From an uncultured bacterium (GTDB taxonomy: Bacteria; Bacillota; Clostridia; Oscillospirales; Acutalibacteraceae), in NCBI GenBank assembly GCA_949283655.1, contig CASDTH010000032.1:80150-144149 (forward strand): DNA of 64,000 nucleotides, read 5' to 3'. How positions within the stretch are numbered: position 1 is the first letter of the stretch; each line of letters begins with the position of its first letter. Shown piece by piece: positions 18,270-26,960 of the stretch. Below the pieces are notes generated by a model that saw nothing but the letters and a program-made list of their open reading frames with translations, was not told the origin of the DNA and made no database searches. A program made the position numbers and the translations under genes.

Positions 18270-19223
18270 TTAAATCAGCTGCAAAGCGCGCAGCAGCATT
18301 ACCCACGCAAAAATCGTCACGCTAGAAAACAGCGTGGTTGTAAGCACCAACTGGCCGGCCAGCACATCGTCACTTCCCATATTTTGCGCCATCACATAGC
18401 TGGAGATCGCCGTTGGCGCGCAAAAAACGATCAGGATCGCGCCGAGCTCTTCTCCCCGGAAGCCGAGCCACACGCCGAGTGCAATCAAAACGGCAGGGAT
18501 CACAATCAGCCGCAGCAGCGTTGCCACGCTGGCCAGCCGCAGGTTCCCTTTAAGCCTCTTCCAATCGAACTGCCCGCCCAGCAGAAGCAGGGCGAACGGC
18601 GTCGCAATCTGGCCGATATCACCCACAGCACGGCTGAGAAATAACGGCACAGGGATTTGCAGCACAGAAAAAACCATTCCTACAAACGAGGCGATAATCA
18701 AAGGATTTTTCACAACATTCAGCGCCATACGTCCTAACCGTAACCGGGAACGCCCGCCTTCCTCCTCCTGAAACAGGGTGAGGATCACCACCGCAAGGAA
18801 ATTGAATTCCATAATGACAAATGGCAGGAGCATCGAAATGGAAGCCACATGCTCCTCTCCAAAAAGGTTGATGGCAAGAGGCAGCCCAAGCAGGAGAAAA
18901 TTGCTGCGGAAAACGCCCTGAATAAAAGCGCCGCAGGTGGGCCTGCTCTTCAAAAAACGTGGTGCAATGAGGCAAAGCAGCACCGCCGTTACCAAAACGC
19001 CGGCCAAAGTAAACAGCACCAGCTTTGGCCGGAAGGCAGCCTGAAAATCTGCGTCATAAATATTTTGAAACAGCTGGAGGGGAAACGCAACCTGAAAGCA
19101 GACCTTATTTGCCTTGCTGACAAATCGGTCATCCACCATCCGCAGTTTTTTCAGAAGGAAGCCAACCGCCACCACCAAAATGAGCGGAGCAACCGTATTG
19201 AAGCTGTAAAGAAAAACTGCCAT
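18270..19223 (-). CDS. AEC family (auxin efflux carrier-like) permease
   Basis: 317 residues with AAAGGGAGGAG before the ATG. About ten hydrophobic helices in two bundles, with the family-typical starts FNTVAPLILVVAVGFLLKK and LPLQLF-like KVCFQVAFPLQLFQNI, and the central FRSNFLLLGLPLAINLFG. The C-terminal bundle has APTAISSYVMAQNMGSD, the conserved cross-over region. AEC proteins in anaerobes export or take up organic acids such as malate or malonate; the substrate here is unknown. It is divergent from the PanE-type reductase. Confidence 0.9.
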   Translation of the reverse strand: MAVFLYSFNTVAPLILVVAVGFLLKKLRMVDDRFVSKANKVCFQVAFPLQLFQNIYDADFQAAFRPKLVLFTLAGVLVTAVLLCLIAPRFLKSRPTCGAFIQGVFRSNFLLLGLPLAINLFGEEHVASISMLLPFVIMEFNFLAVVILTLFQEEEGGRSRLRLGRMALNVVKNPLIIASFVGMVFSVLQIPVPLFLSRAVGDIGQIATPFALLLLGGQFDWKRLKGNLRLASVATLLRLIVIPAVLIALGVWLGFRGEELGAILIVFCAPTAISSYVMAQNMGSDDVLAGQLVLTTTLFSSVTIFAWVMLLRALQLI

Positions 19224-19327
19224 GCGCTCCTCCCTTTCCTTCGCGTCGTGCCTGCAAAGGCCACCAGCAGCGCCACCCGGCAGGCGTTAGTGCTCCCGTG
19301 CAGCCGGCACACCAGGCGGCTTTCTAT

Positions 19328-19356
19328 ATGATATAACGAAAACCGGCAGTTGTAAA
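19328..19356 (-). promoter_or_regulatory. Promoter of the AEC permease gene
   Basis: On the minus strand, TTTACA (19351-19356) and TATCAT (19328-19333) lie 17 bases apart, about 105 bases upstream of the start codon. Confidence 0.6.
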
Positions 19357-19473
19357 TGGTTGCCAAAACCGATGGCGCAGGCACAGTAGCCGCCGACCCG
19401 GTTTTTTCGTGCATCAATCGGAAATCTGTGCTACAATAGTGGGTACACCAAAACACCGCAGGAGGGGTTCCTG

Positions 19474-20406
19474 ATGAAAATAGAGCATACCGCAATCATC
19501 GGCATGGGCGCGGTTGGCACTGTCTATGCCAAACGCCTTTACGACCGCTATGGCGATCAATTTTTTGCCATTGCGCAGGGGGAGCGCGCGCAGCAGCTCC
19601 TCACGCGGGGTGCCGTGCTGGATGGGGCAGCCCTTTTCCCCCGCGTTTGTGAACCAGGGCCGGATGCCGGGCCGGCAGACCTCATTTTAATCTGTGTAAA
19701 AAATTATCAGCTGGATGGAGCAATCGAAGCCCTCCGCCCCTTTGTAGGCGAGCATACGGTGCTCCTCCCGCTCTTAAACGGCGTGACCGCTACGGCTCGG
19801 CTACGGGCCGCCTTCCCTGGCGTGCTTGTGCTATGCGGCCTGGCTATGGCGCTGGATGCCGTGCGCAGCGAATCCGGCGTGCAGCACTCCTCGGATGGCG
19901 AGCTCCACTTCGGCATGGAGGATACTACGCAGTTCCTTGCAGAGGTTACAGCCGTAGAGGAGCACCTACGCAGCGCGGGCCTTTGCCCCCGCGTCTTTAT
20001 GCAAATGCAGCCCGCCGTCTGGAAAAAGTGGATGCTCAACGTCGGCCTCAATCAGGTATCCGCCCTGACAGGCGCCACATACGGGGACTTTACCTATATG
20101 CCTGAGGCCATGGCGCTGGCAGAAAGCGCCATGCGCGAGGTCCTTCACCTAGCCCAGGCAGCCGGCATCGCGTTAACCGAGGCGGATATCCAGGCGATTC
20201 CTCCCGTGGTGGCGGCCATGCTGCCTGCGGGTAAAACCTCTATGCTTCAGGATATCGAGGCAGGCCGGCCAACAGAGGTGGAAGCCTTCTCCGGGGAGGT
20301 GCTCCGGCTTGGGCGGCAATACGGTGTGAGCACACCTGTCAATCAGCTGCTCTACCATTTGCTCCGCGTGAAGGAGCAGACCGGCCTGCGCCGCCAAAGC
20401 CGGTGA
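19474..20406 (+). CDS. 2-dehydropantoate 2-reductase family protein (ApbA/PanE)
   Basis: 310 residues with AGGAGGGG nine bases before the ATG. It has an N-terminal Rossmann motif GMGAVGTVYAKRLY, the NYQLDGAIEALRP segment (family Lys in CVKNYQ) and a C-terminal helical domain with the MLNVGLNQVSALTGATYG and PTEVEAFSGEVLRLGR motifs typical of KPR enzymes. PanE reduces ketopantoate to pantoate with NADPH in coenzyme A synthesis. Since no panB/panC is close and clostridia often carry several family members, assignment to pantothenate synthesis is tentative. A TACAAT box at 19432-19437 with a weak -35 could be its promoter. Confidence 0.87.
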   Translation: MKIEHTAIIGMGAVGTVYAKRLYDRYGDQFFAIAQGERAQQLLTRGAVLDGAALFPRVCEPGPDAGPADLILICVKNYQLDGAIEALRPFVGEHTVLLPLLNGVTATARLRAAFPGVLVLCGLAMALDAVRSESGVQHSSDGELHFGMEDTTQFLAEVTAVEEHLRSAGLCPRVFMQMQPAVWKKWMLNVGLNQVSALTGATYGDFTYMPEAMALAESAMREVLHLAQAAGIALTEADIQAIPPVVAAMLPAGKTSMLQDIEAGRPTEVEAFSGEVLRLGRQYGVSTPVNQLLYHLLRVKEQTGLRRQSR

Positions 20407-20424
20407 GCCGCCAAATATGCATCT

Positions 20425-20470
20425 AAAAAAGCGGGCCATTCTTCCACTGGGGAAGGGCGGCCCGCTCTCT
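20425..20470 (-). terminator. Terminator between panE-like gene and GPH transporter
   Basis: AGCGGGCC (20430-20438) pairs with GGCCCGCT (20459-20466). The minus strand ends in TTTTTTAGA, so it best serves the minus-strand transporter gene. The plus side has only CTCTCTT. Confidence 0.75.
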
Positions 20471-20513
20471 TATGCCCGGTCACTGCACAGGCGCGCACGG
20501 ACGCGCCAGGCGG

Positions 20514-22016
20514 TCAGGGCTCTATTGCATCCTCCTTTGCCCGCTCCTCCTGCATATGGCGCTGTATCAGCTCCTTCTCTACCTGCGCCTTCTGCTGCTT
20601 GGAATAGCGAATGCACAGGAAGGGGATGAGATACAATAGCGAACCAAGCGCCGGCAGCAGCATGAACAGCGGCCACTGGGCTTTGAAATACTGGGGAGAG
20701 ACCTTCCTGAGCTGGTCAACGGTGAGCTTACCGTCAAAGCGCAGGTAGTCGAGCACCCTGCCGCAGAAATAAAGCTTGATAGAATCCAGCAGTTTATTGG
20801 TCAAATTCTGCATGGAAAAGCTGATGCCCTCCGTCCGCTTGCCCGTCTTCCACTCCACATAATCGACAGAGTCACACAGGATGCTGCGCTGCGCGATGCC
20901 TACCATGTTGTTAGGGATCGCCCCGATGCTCATAAAGGCCATCACGGCAGCCATCTGGCCAAGCGTCTGATAGCCGATGAAAAACGCAATGCAACGAGTG
21001 ATAATATTCGTCACCTTTGCCAGGATGATCACGTTGCGCATGCCACCCAGCTTTTCTGCAACCTTGGTGGCGAAGAACATGCTCAGCGCGCCAAAAATGT
21101 TGATGAGAAGGCCGTAGAGGAATTGCGCCGTCTGCCCATTGATCTCCATGGAGCCAACTTGGTAAGAGGTGCAGTATTCAAAAAAATATATCTGAGGGAT
21201 TGCGCCGTCAAAAAAACTGATGAGCTGTGCAAGCAGCAGGAGGATCAAAATCTTATTGTGACGCAGATCCGCAAGATCCTGCCAAAAGGATTGCAGCCGC
21301 TTTTCTTTCACGTATTCCACACGCTCTTTTGTTTTCGCCGCAAGGCTCGAGAGCAGTTCCCCGCCAAAGCCAAACACCAGGCCATAGCATAAAAACTGCG
21401 TGCTCAGGCTGATGCCTTCCTTCTCCCCGATGCCCATCAGAAGGGAAATAATCCCCACAATGCCGCCGCCGGCGCCTACGCCGATATTCAGCCATTGGGA
21501 AACCCTGCCTCGCTCCTCAGAGTGCGGCGAGATTAAGGACATTGTGCCCCACAGCGCCGTATCCTGAAAGGAGTATGTCAAATCCCATACCAGGTAGATG
21601 CAGAGAAAAACAGCGATGGATTCCGTTTCATTCAGGCCAAAGTTGACAAACAGCAGCGCGGACAAAATGCCGATCACAATGGGCAGCTTGCCGAGAAACG
21701 GATGCAGCTTTTGCCCGGGCTTATAATTACGCCGGTCGATAATCACGCCCACGATTGGGTCGTTGACAGCATCCCACACCCGGGAAAGGGAGGTGATTGT
21801 CCCCACATGGTCGGGGCGCATGTGTAGCACGTTGGTGCAGAAATAAAAAATCCACTGATTCACAATCCCATAGGTGGCGTTTTGCCCCGCCAGAGCGGCG
21901 GAGTAGGCAAACAACTCCCGGTTCGGGACGTAGCCCTCCTTTGCCTCTTTGTTGAAAAAGAAGCGCAGCGGGTTGGGAATACGTTTTGGGCGGGCGCTTT
22001 TTTCCTCTGGATCCAT
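20514..22016 (-). CDS. GPH family sugar:cation symporter (MFS)
   Basis: 500 residues with AAAAGGAGGAG before the ATG. Twelve predicted helices with family motifs: YGIVNQWIFYFCTNVLHM in the first helices, the GPH cytoplasmic signature WDAVNDPIVGVIIDRRNYKPGQ... and a mirrored motif in the second half (VDYVEWKTGKRTEGISFS). These belong to the glycoside-pentoside-hexuronide:cation symporters (MelB, XylP), which import oligosaccharides or glucuronides with Na+ or H+. The long basic/acidic C-terminal tail is usual. No glycosidase is adjacent, so the substrate is unknown. Confidence 0.9.
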   Translation of the reverse strand: MDPEEKSARPKRIPNPLRFFFNKEAKEGYVPNRELFAYSAALAGQNATYGIVNQWIFYFCTNVLHMRPDHVGTITSLSRVWDAVNDPIVGVIIDRRNYKPGQKLHPFLGKLPIVIGILSALLFVNFGLNETESIAVFLCIYLVWDLTYSFQDTALWGTMSLISPHSEERGRVSQWLNIGVGAGGGIVGIISLLMGIGEKEGISLSTQFLCYGLVFGFGGELLSSLAAKTKERVEYVKEKRLQSFWQDLADLRHNKILILLLLAQLISFFDGAIPQIYFFEYCTSYQVGSMEINGQTAQFLYGLLINIFGALSMFFATKVAEKLGGMRNVIILAKVTNIITRCIAFFIGYQTLGQMAAVMAFMSIGAIPNNMVGIAQRSILCDSVDYVEWKTGKRTEGISFSMQNLTNKLLDSIKLYFCGRVLDYLRFDGKLTVDQLRKVSPQYFKAQWPLFMLLPALGSLLYLIPFLCIRYSKQQKAQVEKELIQRHMQEERAKEDAIEP

Positions 22017-22097
22017 AGGAACTCCTCCTTTTGCTTTTTATATAGAGCATTTTACTATAAATCTCGTTTCTTTTCAATTCTTATTGTCTATGAAATG

Positions 22098-22140
22098 CAA
22101 AAAGAGAAGCTTCTCCTTTTCAGAGAAGCCTCTCTTTTGC
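22098..22140 (-). terminator. Terminator of yebC
   Basis: AAAAAGAGAAGC/CTTCTC pairs with AGAGAAG/CTCTCTTTT around 22099-22138. On the minus strand the stem ends in TTTTT, 20 bases after the yebC stop. Confidence 0.8.
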
Positions 22141-22156
22141 AAGTCCTCACATCAGC

Positions 22157-22894
22157 TTATTCTGCGTCGTCAGCATTTTCCCAGTTATGCCAGACGTTTT
22201 GCACATCGTCGTTTTCCTCAAACATCTCCAGCATTTTGGCCATATTCTTGATGTCATCCGGATTGCTCAACCGTGTGTAGGTGGTGGGCACATATTCCAC
22301 CTCAGCTGATACAAACGTATAGCCCTTGGCCTCCAGATCATCGCACACGCCGGTGAAATCATTGGGATCGGTGCGGATGTCAAACACGTCTTCATCCGTC
22401 AGGAAGTCTACCGCGCCGGCCTCCAGCGCATCCTCCATGACCTTTTCCTCATCCAGCCCCTCCATCTCTATGGCGATCACGCCCTGGCGATTAAACAAAA
22501 AGCCGACGCTGCCGGTCTGCCCCATATTTCCACCGTATTTATCGAAATAGTGGCGCATGTCGGCGGCCGTGCGGTTGCGGTTATCCGTCAGCGTCTCTAC
22601 GATCACGGCAACGCCGCAGGGGCCATAGCCCTCATAGACGATTTCCTCATAGTTATCCGCTCCGCCCTCTCCGGCGGCCTTTTTGATGATACGGTCGATA
22701 TTATCATTTGGCACATTGTTGGCCTTTGCCTTTGCAATCACATCCCGCAGTTTGGAGTTAGAGGCCGGGTCCGGGCCGCCCGCGCGCACCGCTACGCCGA
22801 TCTCGCGGCCGATCTTTGTGAAAATTTTTGCACGCTGCCCGTCTGTTTTCTCTTTTTTGCGTTTGATCGTGCTCCATTTGGAATGACCTGACAT
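22157..22894 (-). CDS. yebC: YebC/PmpR family protein
   Basis: 245 residues beginning MSGHSKWSTIKRKKEKTD, the family hallmark, and containing IIKKAAGEGGADNYEEIVYEGYGPCGVAVIVE and the PTTYTRL region. Full length for the family. YebC proteins are DNA-binding regulators in some bacteria and have been reported to help ribosomes translate polyproline stretches. It is monocistronic, with a terminator directly downstream. Confidence 0.96.
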   Translation of the reverse strand: MSGHSKWSTIKRKKEKTDGQRAKIFTKIGREIGVAVRAGGPDPASNSKLRDVIAKAKANNVPNDNIDRIIKKAAGEGGADNYEEIVYEGYGPCGVAVIVETLTDNRNRTAADMRHYFDKYGGNMGQTGSVGFLFNRQGVIAIEMEGLDEEKVMEDALEAGAVDFLTDEDVFDIRTDPNDFTGVCDDLEAKGYTFVSAEVEYVPTTYTRLSNPDDIKNMAKMLEMFEENDDVQNVWHNWENADDAE

Positions 22895-23115
22895 AATAAA
22901 CCCTCCAGTGAGTGTATCTCAAAACACTTTATTTTATCATGGAATCGCCCAAAAAACAAGCCCTGTCCTCCATCCTTCCGACTCTGCTCCAAGCCTTCCC
23001 AAACGGATGCCGGCCTTATACCCGGCTTTCCGTGCAAGCGAAGCGGAGGCACCCGTCTTCTATGCGCAAAGGGCTGTGGGAGCACACTTCCACAGCCGCC
23101 TTCCACAATGCGATT

Positions 23116-23451
23116 TTATTTTTGCTGGCGGTAGGACCACTCCTGCTCAAAGCGAAGCGCTTCCTCTACGCTGCGCCTGCCCCGCTCATCCAGCGAACGG
23201 TATTGCCGGATCAGCTCAATCTCCTTGGGTGTAAAAAGGCCTGCCGGAGCGGGGTTATCTGTGCGCTCCAGCAGATAATCCGTGCTGACGCCATAGTATT
23301 CCGCCAGCGCACACAGCGTTTCATTGCTCATCTGCCGCCTGGCGCTTTCATACAACGTGTAGGTGGAGCGGGAAATATTTAGATAATCCGCAATCTCCTT
23401 CTGTGTTTTCCCCTCGCGGAGCCTCAGCTCACGCACTCTGCGGTCAGGCAA
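23116..23451 (-). CDS. XRE family transcriptional regulator
   Basis: 111 residues from TTG 23451 (MPDRRVRELR), because AGGGGGG lies 8 bases upstream. An ATG 48 bases earlier has no such signal and would add a non-helical leader. The HTH domain covers about residues 3-60 (ELRLREGKTQKEIADYLNISRSTYTLYESARRQMS). The C-terminal part (LFTPKEIELIRQYRSLDERGRRSVEEALRFE) is the usual short tail of phage-repressor-like regulators. The target is unknown; the gene is alone and AT-rich DNA lies upstream of it. Confidence 0.85.
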   Translation of the reverse strand: MPDRRVRELRLREGKTQKEIADYLNISRSTYTLYESARRQMSNETLCALAEYYGVSTDYLLERTDNPAPAGLFTPKEIELIRQYRSLDERGRRSVEEALRFEQEWSYRQQK

Positions 23452-23605
23452 GCCTTTCCCCCCTGAAGCCCAAAATACGTTCCCATTTATTTTAAGCATA
23501 TCATCTGCTCAGTTAGAAAACAAATTTGGTTTCAAAAAGCATCTTTTTTGAAATATATTATCTCTATTAAAAATTTTTTGATTCATATTGCAACTTTAGG
23601 GCGTA

Positions 23606-23647
23606 ACAAAAAACGCGGCGCAGAAGGGCCTTCTGCGCCGCGTTTTT
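23606..23647 (-). terminator. Strong terminator of the CofE-like gene
   Basis: A perfect stem of about 17 bp (AAAACGCGGCGCAGAAGG with its complement) is flanked by A and T runs, centred at 23628. It lies just after the minus-strand stop at 23666. Confidence 0.9.
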
Positions 23648-23665
23648 GCTGAATTCAAATGTATG

Positions 23666-24373
23666 TCAGGCATTTTTCCGCACAATGGCAATCGGCGTTT
23701 GCTGCGAAGCCTGGCCGAGCGGATTATCCCGAAAAATTTCCTTGCACAGCTCGACATCCACATCCGGCGAAGAAACGCCCAGTATTTCCCGCCCAATGTC
23801 GTTTGCATCCATCACCACTACGGCCTTGCAGCCGGTATGTGCCCGCAGCGCCGCCGCTACCTTATCAGGATCCTTGGGGGCAAGCTTGGCGTAATGGTTA
23901 TAGGGCGGCAGCGTATAGTCGCACGGCCCGTCGATAGCGCGCCCCGCATCCCCCACGATTTTGTAAAAAACCCCGCGCTTGCCGAACGGTTTTGTAACAG
24001 CCGAGCAGAACGCGGCAAACAGAATTTTCGGCACGCCGATATCCCGAATGGCTAGCTCCATCGTCCATGGGCTGCCCAATCCGATTCCATAGGGAGATTT
24101 ATAAACAAATTTACATAGGAGCTTCGCAAGAGGCGAAACCTTGATCTCATCGATATCAAAGGCGCGGCCCTGGCTAATGGCAATAATTTTTTCGCTGATA
24201 AAAATCATATCGTCTGGCTCAAGATAGGGCTTGACATATTGATCCATCAGCTCGGTCAGGCTGTCCCCCGCCATCACCACATGCGTTTTGACCGGATACC
24301 GCAGGTAGCGCCCGGCGCTGGTCTCAATCTCCAGGTTCTTCTTGTCATTCGGTTTCAGTGCGCTCATATCCAT
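23666..24373 (-). CDS. Coenzyme F420-0:L-glutamate ligase-like protein
   Basis: 235 residues with a G-rich site (GGGGG) upstream of ATG. It resembles the CofE/FbiB family (F420 ligase fold): TELMDQYVKPYLEPDDMIFISEKIIAISQGRA, then GIGLGSPWTMELAIRDIGVPKILFAAFCSAVTKPFG and AVVVMDANDIGREILG. In archaea and actinobacteria CofE adds glutamates to F420-0. No other F420 genes (cofC, cofD, fbiC) are in the window, and Clostridia generally lack F420, so the true substrate is unknown. It stands between an XRE regulator and glmS on the same strand, 36 bases from glmS, and could be read together with glmS. Confidence 0.8.
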   Translation of the reverse strand: MDMSALKPNDKKNLEIETSAGRYLRYPVKTHVVMAGDSLTELMDQYVKPYLEPDDMIFISEKIIAISQGRAFDIDEIKVSPLAKLLCKFVYKSPYGIGLGSPWTMELAIRDIGVPKILFAAFCSAVTKPFGKRGVFYKIVGDAGRAIDGPCDYTLPPYNHYAKLAPKDPDKVAAALRAHTGCKAVVVMDANDIGREILGVSSPDVDVELCKEIFRDNPLGQASQQTPIAIVRKNA

Positions 24374-24409
24374 TGGTTTTGAACCCCCGTTGCGTTTGAT
24401 ACCCCTATT

Positions 24410-26239
24410 TTATTCCACTGTAACGCTTTTTGCAAGGTTTCTCGGCTTATCAATATCACAGCCGCGCGCCTTAGCTGCATAATAGCCCAGAATCTGCATG
24501 GGGATCACCTCGACCGATGGCATAAAAAGCGGGTGGGTTTGGGGGACGTAAAACACATGCTCCGCCTGTTGGGCGGCCGCCTCGTTGCCCTGCTGCGCCA
24601 CACAGAGCACCTGTGCGCCCCGGGCCTGGACTTCACGGATATTGCTCGCCGTTTTATCAAACAACCGCTCGCAGCAAGCCAACGCCGCAACAAACGTGCC
24701 CGGCTCAATTAAAGAAATGGTGCCGTGCTTGAGCTCTCCCGCCGCATAGGCCTCGGAGTGGATATAGCTGATTTCCTTGAGCTTTAGTGAGGCCTCCAAC
24801 GCCACCGCATAGTCAAGATTGCGGCCAATGAAATAGGCGTGGTGGAGGTAGCAGAGCCGCTGTGCAAACCGCTCGATCTGCGGCGCCTGATCGAGCGCCC
24901 GTTGAATCTGATCCGGCAGGGCAACCAAAGCGTTGAGCGCATGGCGCAGCGCCAGCGCATCCACGCAGCCAAGGGCTTCCGCAATATAATAAGCCAGCAG
25001 ATAGATCAGTGTCAACTGGGTGCTGTAGGCTTTTGTGGTTGCTACCGAAATCTCCGGCCCCGCCCAGGTATAGAGCACATCGTCGCTTTCGTTTGCGATT
25101 GTGCTACCGACAACATTGACAATGGAAAGCACGCGGGCCCCGTGCCGTTTTGCTTCGCGCAGCGCGGCAAGAGTATCCGCCGTTTCGCCGCTCTGGCTGA
25201 TGATCAGCACCAGAGAGCGTTCATTTACCAGCGGCATCCGGTAACGAAATTCCGAGGCGATATCCACTTCGACGGGGATACGCGCAACCTCCTCGATCAC
25301 ATATTTCCCGACAACACCCACATGGTAAGCCGAGCCGCACGCCAGGATAAAAATGCGTTCAAAATCACGCAGTTCTCCGGCGGTCAGGGAAATTCCGTCC
25401 AGCACAATCCGGCCATCATTTCCAATACGCGGGGAGATTGTGGCGCTGACTGCCTGCGGTTGCTCCATAATTTCCTTAATCATAAAGTGCTCGTAGCCGC
25501 CCTTTTCCGCAGCTGCCACACTCCATGTGATCGTTTTGACCGGCTTTTCAATCCGGCGGCCTTCCCCATCGTATACCCGCACAGCATCCCGGCGGAGCAG
25601 GGCAATCTCGCCATCATCCAGCTGATAGATCCGGCGCGTATAGGGCAGGATCGCAGTGATGTCGGAGGCGATAAAATTTCCTCCGTCACTGAGTGCAACA
25701 ATCAACGGACTCGCGCGCCTCACACAGGCAATTTCATCTGGATGCTCCTGGCTGAGGATACCCAGCGCATAAGAGCCCTCCAGCTGAGCGACCGTCTTGC
25801 GAATTGTCTCCAGCAGATCGCCCGTGTCGTTCTGTTCCAGCAGATGCACGATCACCTCCGTATCGGTTTCGGAGGAGAATTCGCACCCCTGCCGCTGTAG
25901 CTGCGCCTTGAGCACGGCATAGTTCTCAATGATCCCGTTGTGTACGATGGCAAATTTTCCACTGCTGCTGCGGTGTGGATGGGAATTGGCATCGGAGGGC
26001 TCTCCGTGCGTCGCCCATCTTGTGTGGCCAATCCCGGCTGTTCCGTTCAGGCTGCGGCCTCCGTTCATTTTTTCAAAAAGAATTTCAAGCCTTCCCTTTG
26101 ACTTTGCAATGTGAATCTGCCCGCTCTCTAGCACGGCGATTCCTGCGGAATCGTAGCCACGGTATTCCAGCTTTTTCAAGCCGCCCAACAGGATTGGGGC
26201 AGCCTGCTCCCCTCCGATAAAGCCAATGATGCCGCACAT
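24410..26239 (-). CDS. glmS: Glutamine:fructose-6-phosphate aminotransferase
   Basis: 609 residues from ATG 26239 (MCGIIGFIGG), since GGAGGGG lies six bases upstream and Cys2 must become the N-terminal nucleophile. It has the glutaminase domain (1-240; GHTRWATHGEPSD, NGIIENY), then two SIS domains (about 285-420 and 455-590; CGSAYHVG, SQSGETADT, and the C-terminal KSVTVE). It makes glucosamine-6-phosphate, the first step of UDP-GlcNAc synthesis for peptidoglycan. I looked for a glmS ribozyme in the 105-base leader and do not see its core, so control may come from the promoter upstream of the small gene before it. Confidence 0.97.
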   Translation of the reverse strand: MCGIIGFIGGEQAAPILLGGLKKLEYRGYDSAGIAVLESGQIHIAKSKGRLEILFEKMNGGRSLNGTAGIGHTRWATHGEPSDANSHPHRSSSGKFAIVHNGIIENYAVLKAQLQRQGCEFSSETDTEVIVHLLEQNDTGDLLETIRKTVAQLEGSYALGILSQEHPDEIACVRRASPLIVALSDGGNFIASDITAILPYTRRIYQLDDGEIALLRRDAVRVYDGEGRRIEKPVKTITWSVAAAEKGGYEHFMIKEIMEQPQAVSATISPRIGNDGRIVLDGISLTAGELRDFERIFILACGSAYHVGVVGKYVIEEVARIPVEVDIASEFRYRMPLVNERSLVLIISQSGETADTLAALREAKRHGARVLSIVNVVGSTIANESDDVLYTWAGPEISVATTKAYSTQLTLIYLLAYYIAEALGCVDALALRHALNALVALPDQIQRALDQAPQIERFAQRLCYLHHAYFIGRNLDYAVALEASLKLKEISYIHSEAYAAGELKHGTISLIEPGTFVAALACCERLFDKTASNIREVQARGAQVLCVAQQGNEAAAQQAEHVFYVPQTHPLFMPSVEVIPMQILGYYAAKARGCDIDKPRNLAKSVTVE

Positions 26240-26344
26240 CAAAATCCCCTCCAATGCTTCTAAACATGGGCGGCCAGGCAGGGGCCTTCATGCGCACGTT
26301 GGCCGCATCACCAGCCCGCCCACTCCCTTAGAGTATGTGCCAGT

Positions 26345-26548
26345 TCACGCATCCTTATAATAGTTCTTGAGATATTCTCCCGTTTCCCGGCACTCGCTCG
26401 CAATCAGATACAGCTTTAAGATACGGTTTTTCAGCTGGATATATGCATCCCCCTGCAGGGTTTTTAGCTGCGGGCGTAGCTCCAAAATCTGTGTGCGAAT
26501 CAAGGCGGATTGCTGTGTGTATTCTTCCCCTAGCTCATATAATGTCAT
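26345..26548 (-). CDS. Small helical protein upstream of glmS (unknown)
   Basis: 67 residues from ATG 26548 (MTLYELGEEY), with CGGAGGG well placed upstream. The protein is mostly helical (QSALIRTQILELRPQLKTLQ, then KLYLIASECRETGEYLKNYY) and looks like a coiled-coil hairpin similar to small phage or sporulation helper proteins. I do not recognise a family. It lies 105 bases before glmS on the same strand, behind a promoter with a LexA-like box, and probably shares its transcript. Confidence 0.75.
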   Translation of the reverse strand: MTLYELGEEYTQQSALIRTQILELRPQLKTLQGDAYIQLKNRILKLYLIASECRETGEYLKNYYKDA

Positions 26549-26587
26549 GCGAATCCCTCCGATGCAATGTAGGTTAAAACACAGAAA

Positions 26588-26599
26588 GAACAAATGTTC
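26588..26599 (-). promoter_or_regulatory. LexA-like operator
   Basis: The perfect palindrome GAACAAATGTTC matches the Gram-positive LexA/DinR core GAAC-N4-GTTC. It lies 13 bases downstream of the -10 box, where a repressor could block transcription. One such match is expected by chance in 64 kb, so the position, not the match alone, is the argument. Confidence 0.45.
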
Positions 26600-26611
26600 G
26601 ATTCGCCTTTC

Positions 26612-26640
26612 AGTATACAGGCCTGTCCCATTTTTTGCAA
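26612..26640 (-). promoter_or_regulatory. Promoter of the small gene-glmS unit
   Basis: On the minus strand, TTGCAA (26635-26640) and TATACT (26612-26617) are 17 bases apart, about 60 bases upstream of the small gene. Confidence 0.7.
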
Positions 26641-26810
26641 GAGAGGGTACGCACAAATTACCGTACAGAGTCCAAAGGATGGGACAGTAGACGTTGTATC
26701 CGCCGCTTTACCACCTTGCCGTACGCACCAGCAAGCGCTTTTTTCGCCGCCATGCGCCGCAAATAGAACCGCCCGGCTGCGGCCGCAGCCTCCTGACGGC
26801 CGGCCGCCCT

Positions 26811-26837
26811 TGTAACCGGGCTGTAACCCCTTGTAAC
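26811..26837 (+). repeat. Three direct TGTAAC repeats upstream of the deacetylase promoter
   Basis: TGTAAC occurs at 26811, 26822 and 26832, that is with 11- and 10-base steps, about one helical turn. The last copy ends 10 bases before the -35 box. Direct repeats of this period and place are typical of OmpR/PhoB-type response-regulator activator sites. Confidence 0.6.
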
Positions 26838-26847
26838 GGCTTTGTTC

Positions 26848-26876
26848 TTGTCTGATCCTGTCGGATATGCTATGAT
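26848..26876 (+). promoter_or_regulatory. Promoter of the polysaccharide deacetylase gene
   Basis: TTGTCT (26848-26853) and TATGAT (26871-26876) lie 17 bases apart, 85 bases upstream of the ATG. Confidence 0.65.
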
Positions 26877-26960
26877 GGGCCCATAATCGCAGGGTTATAA
26901 AATACGCAGGTTTTAACCAGCATAAAAAGCCGCTACTTACGCGGGAGGGAGGGTTCCACC

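Noticed and set aside
26240..26344. Search for a glmS ribozyme in the glmS leader
   Set aside because: The leader is only about 105 bases between genes and lacks the ribozyme core.
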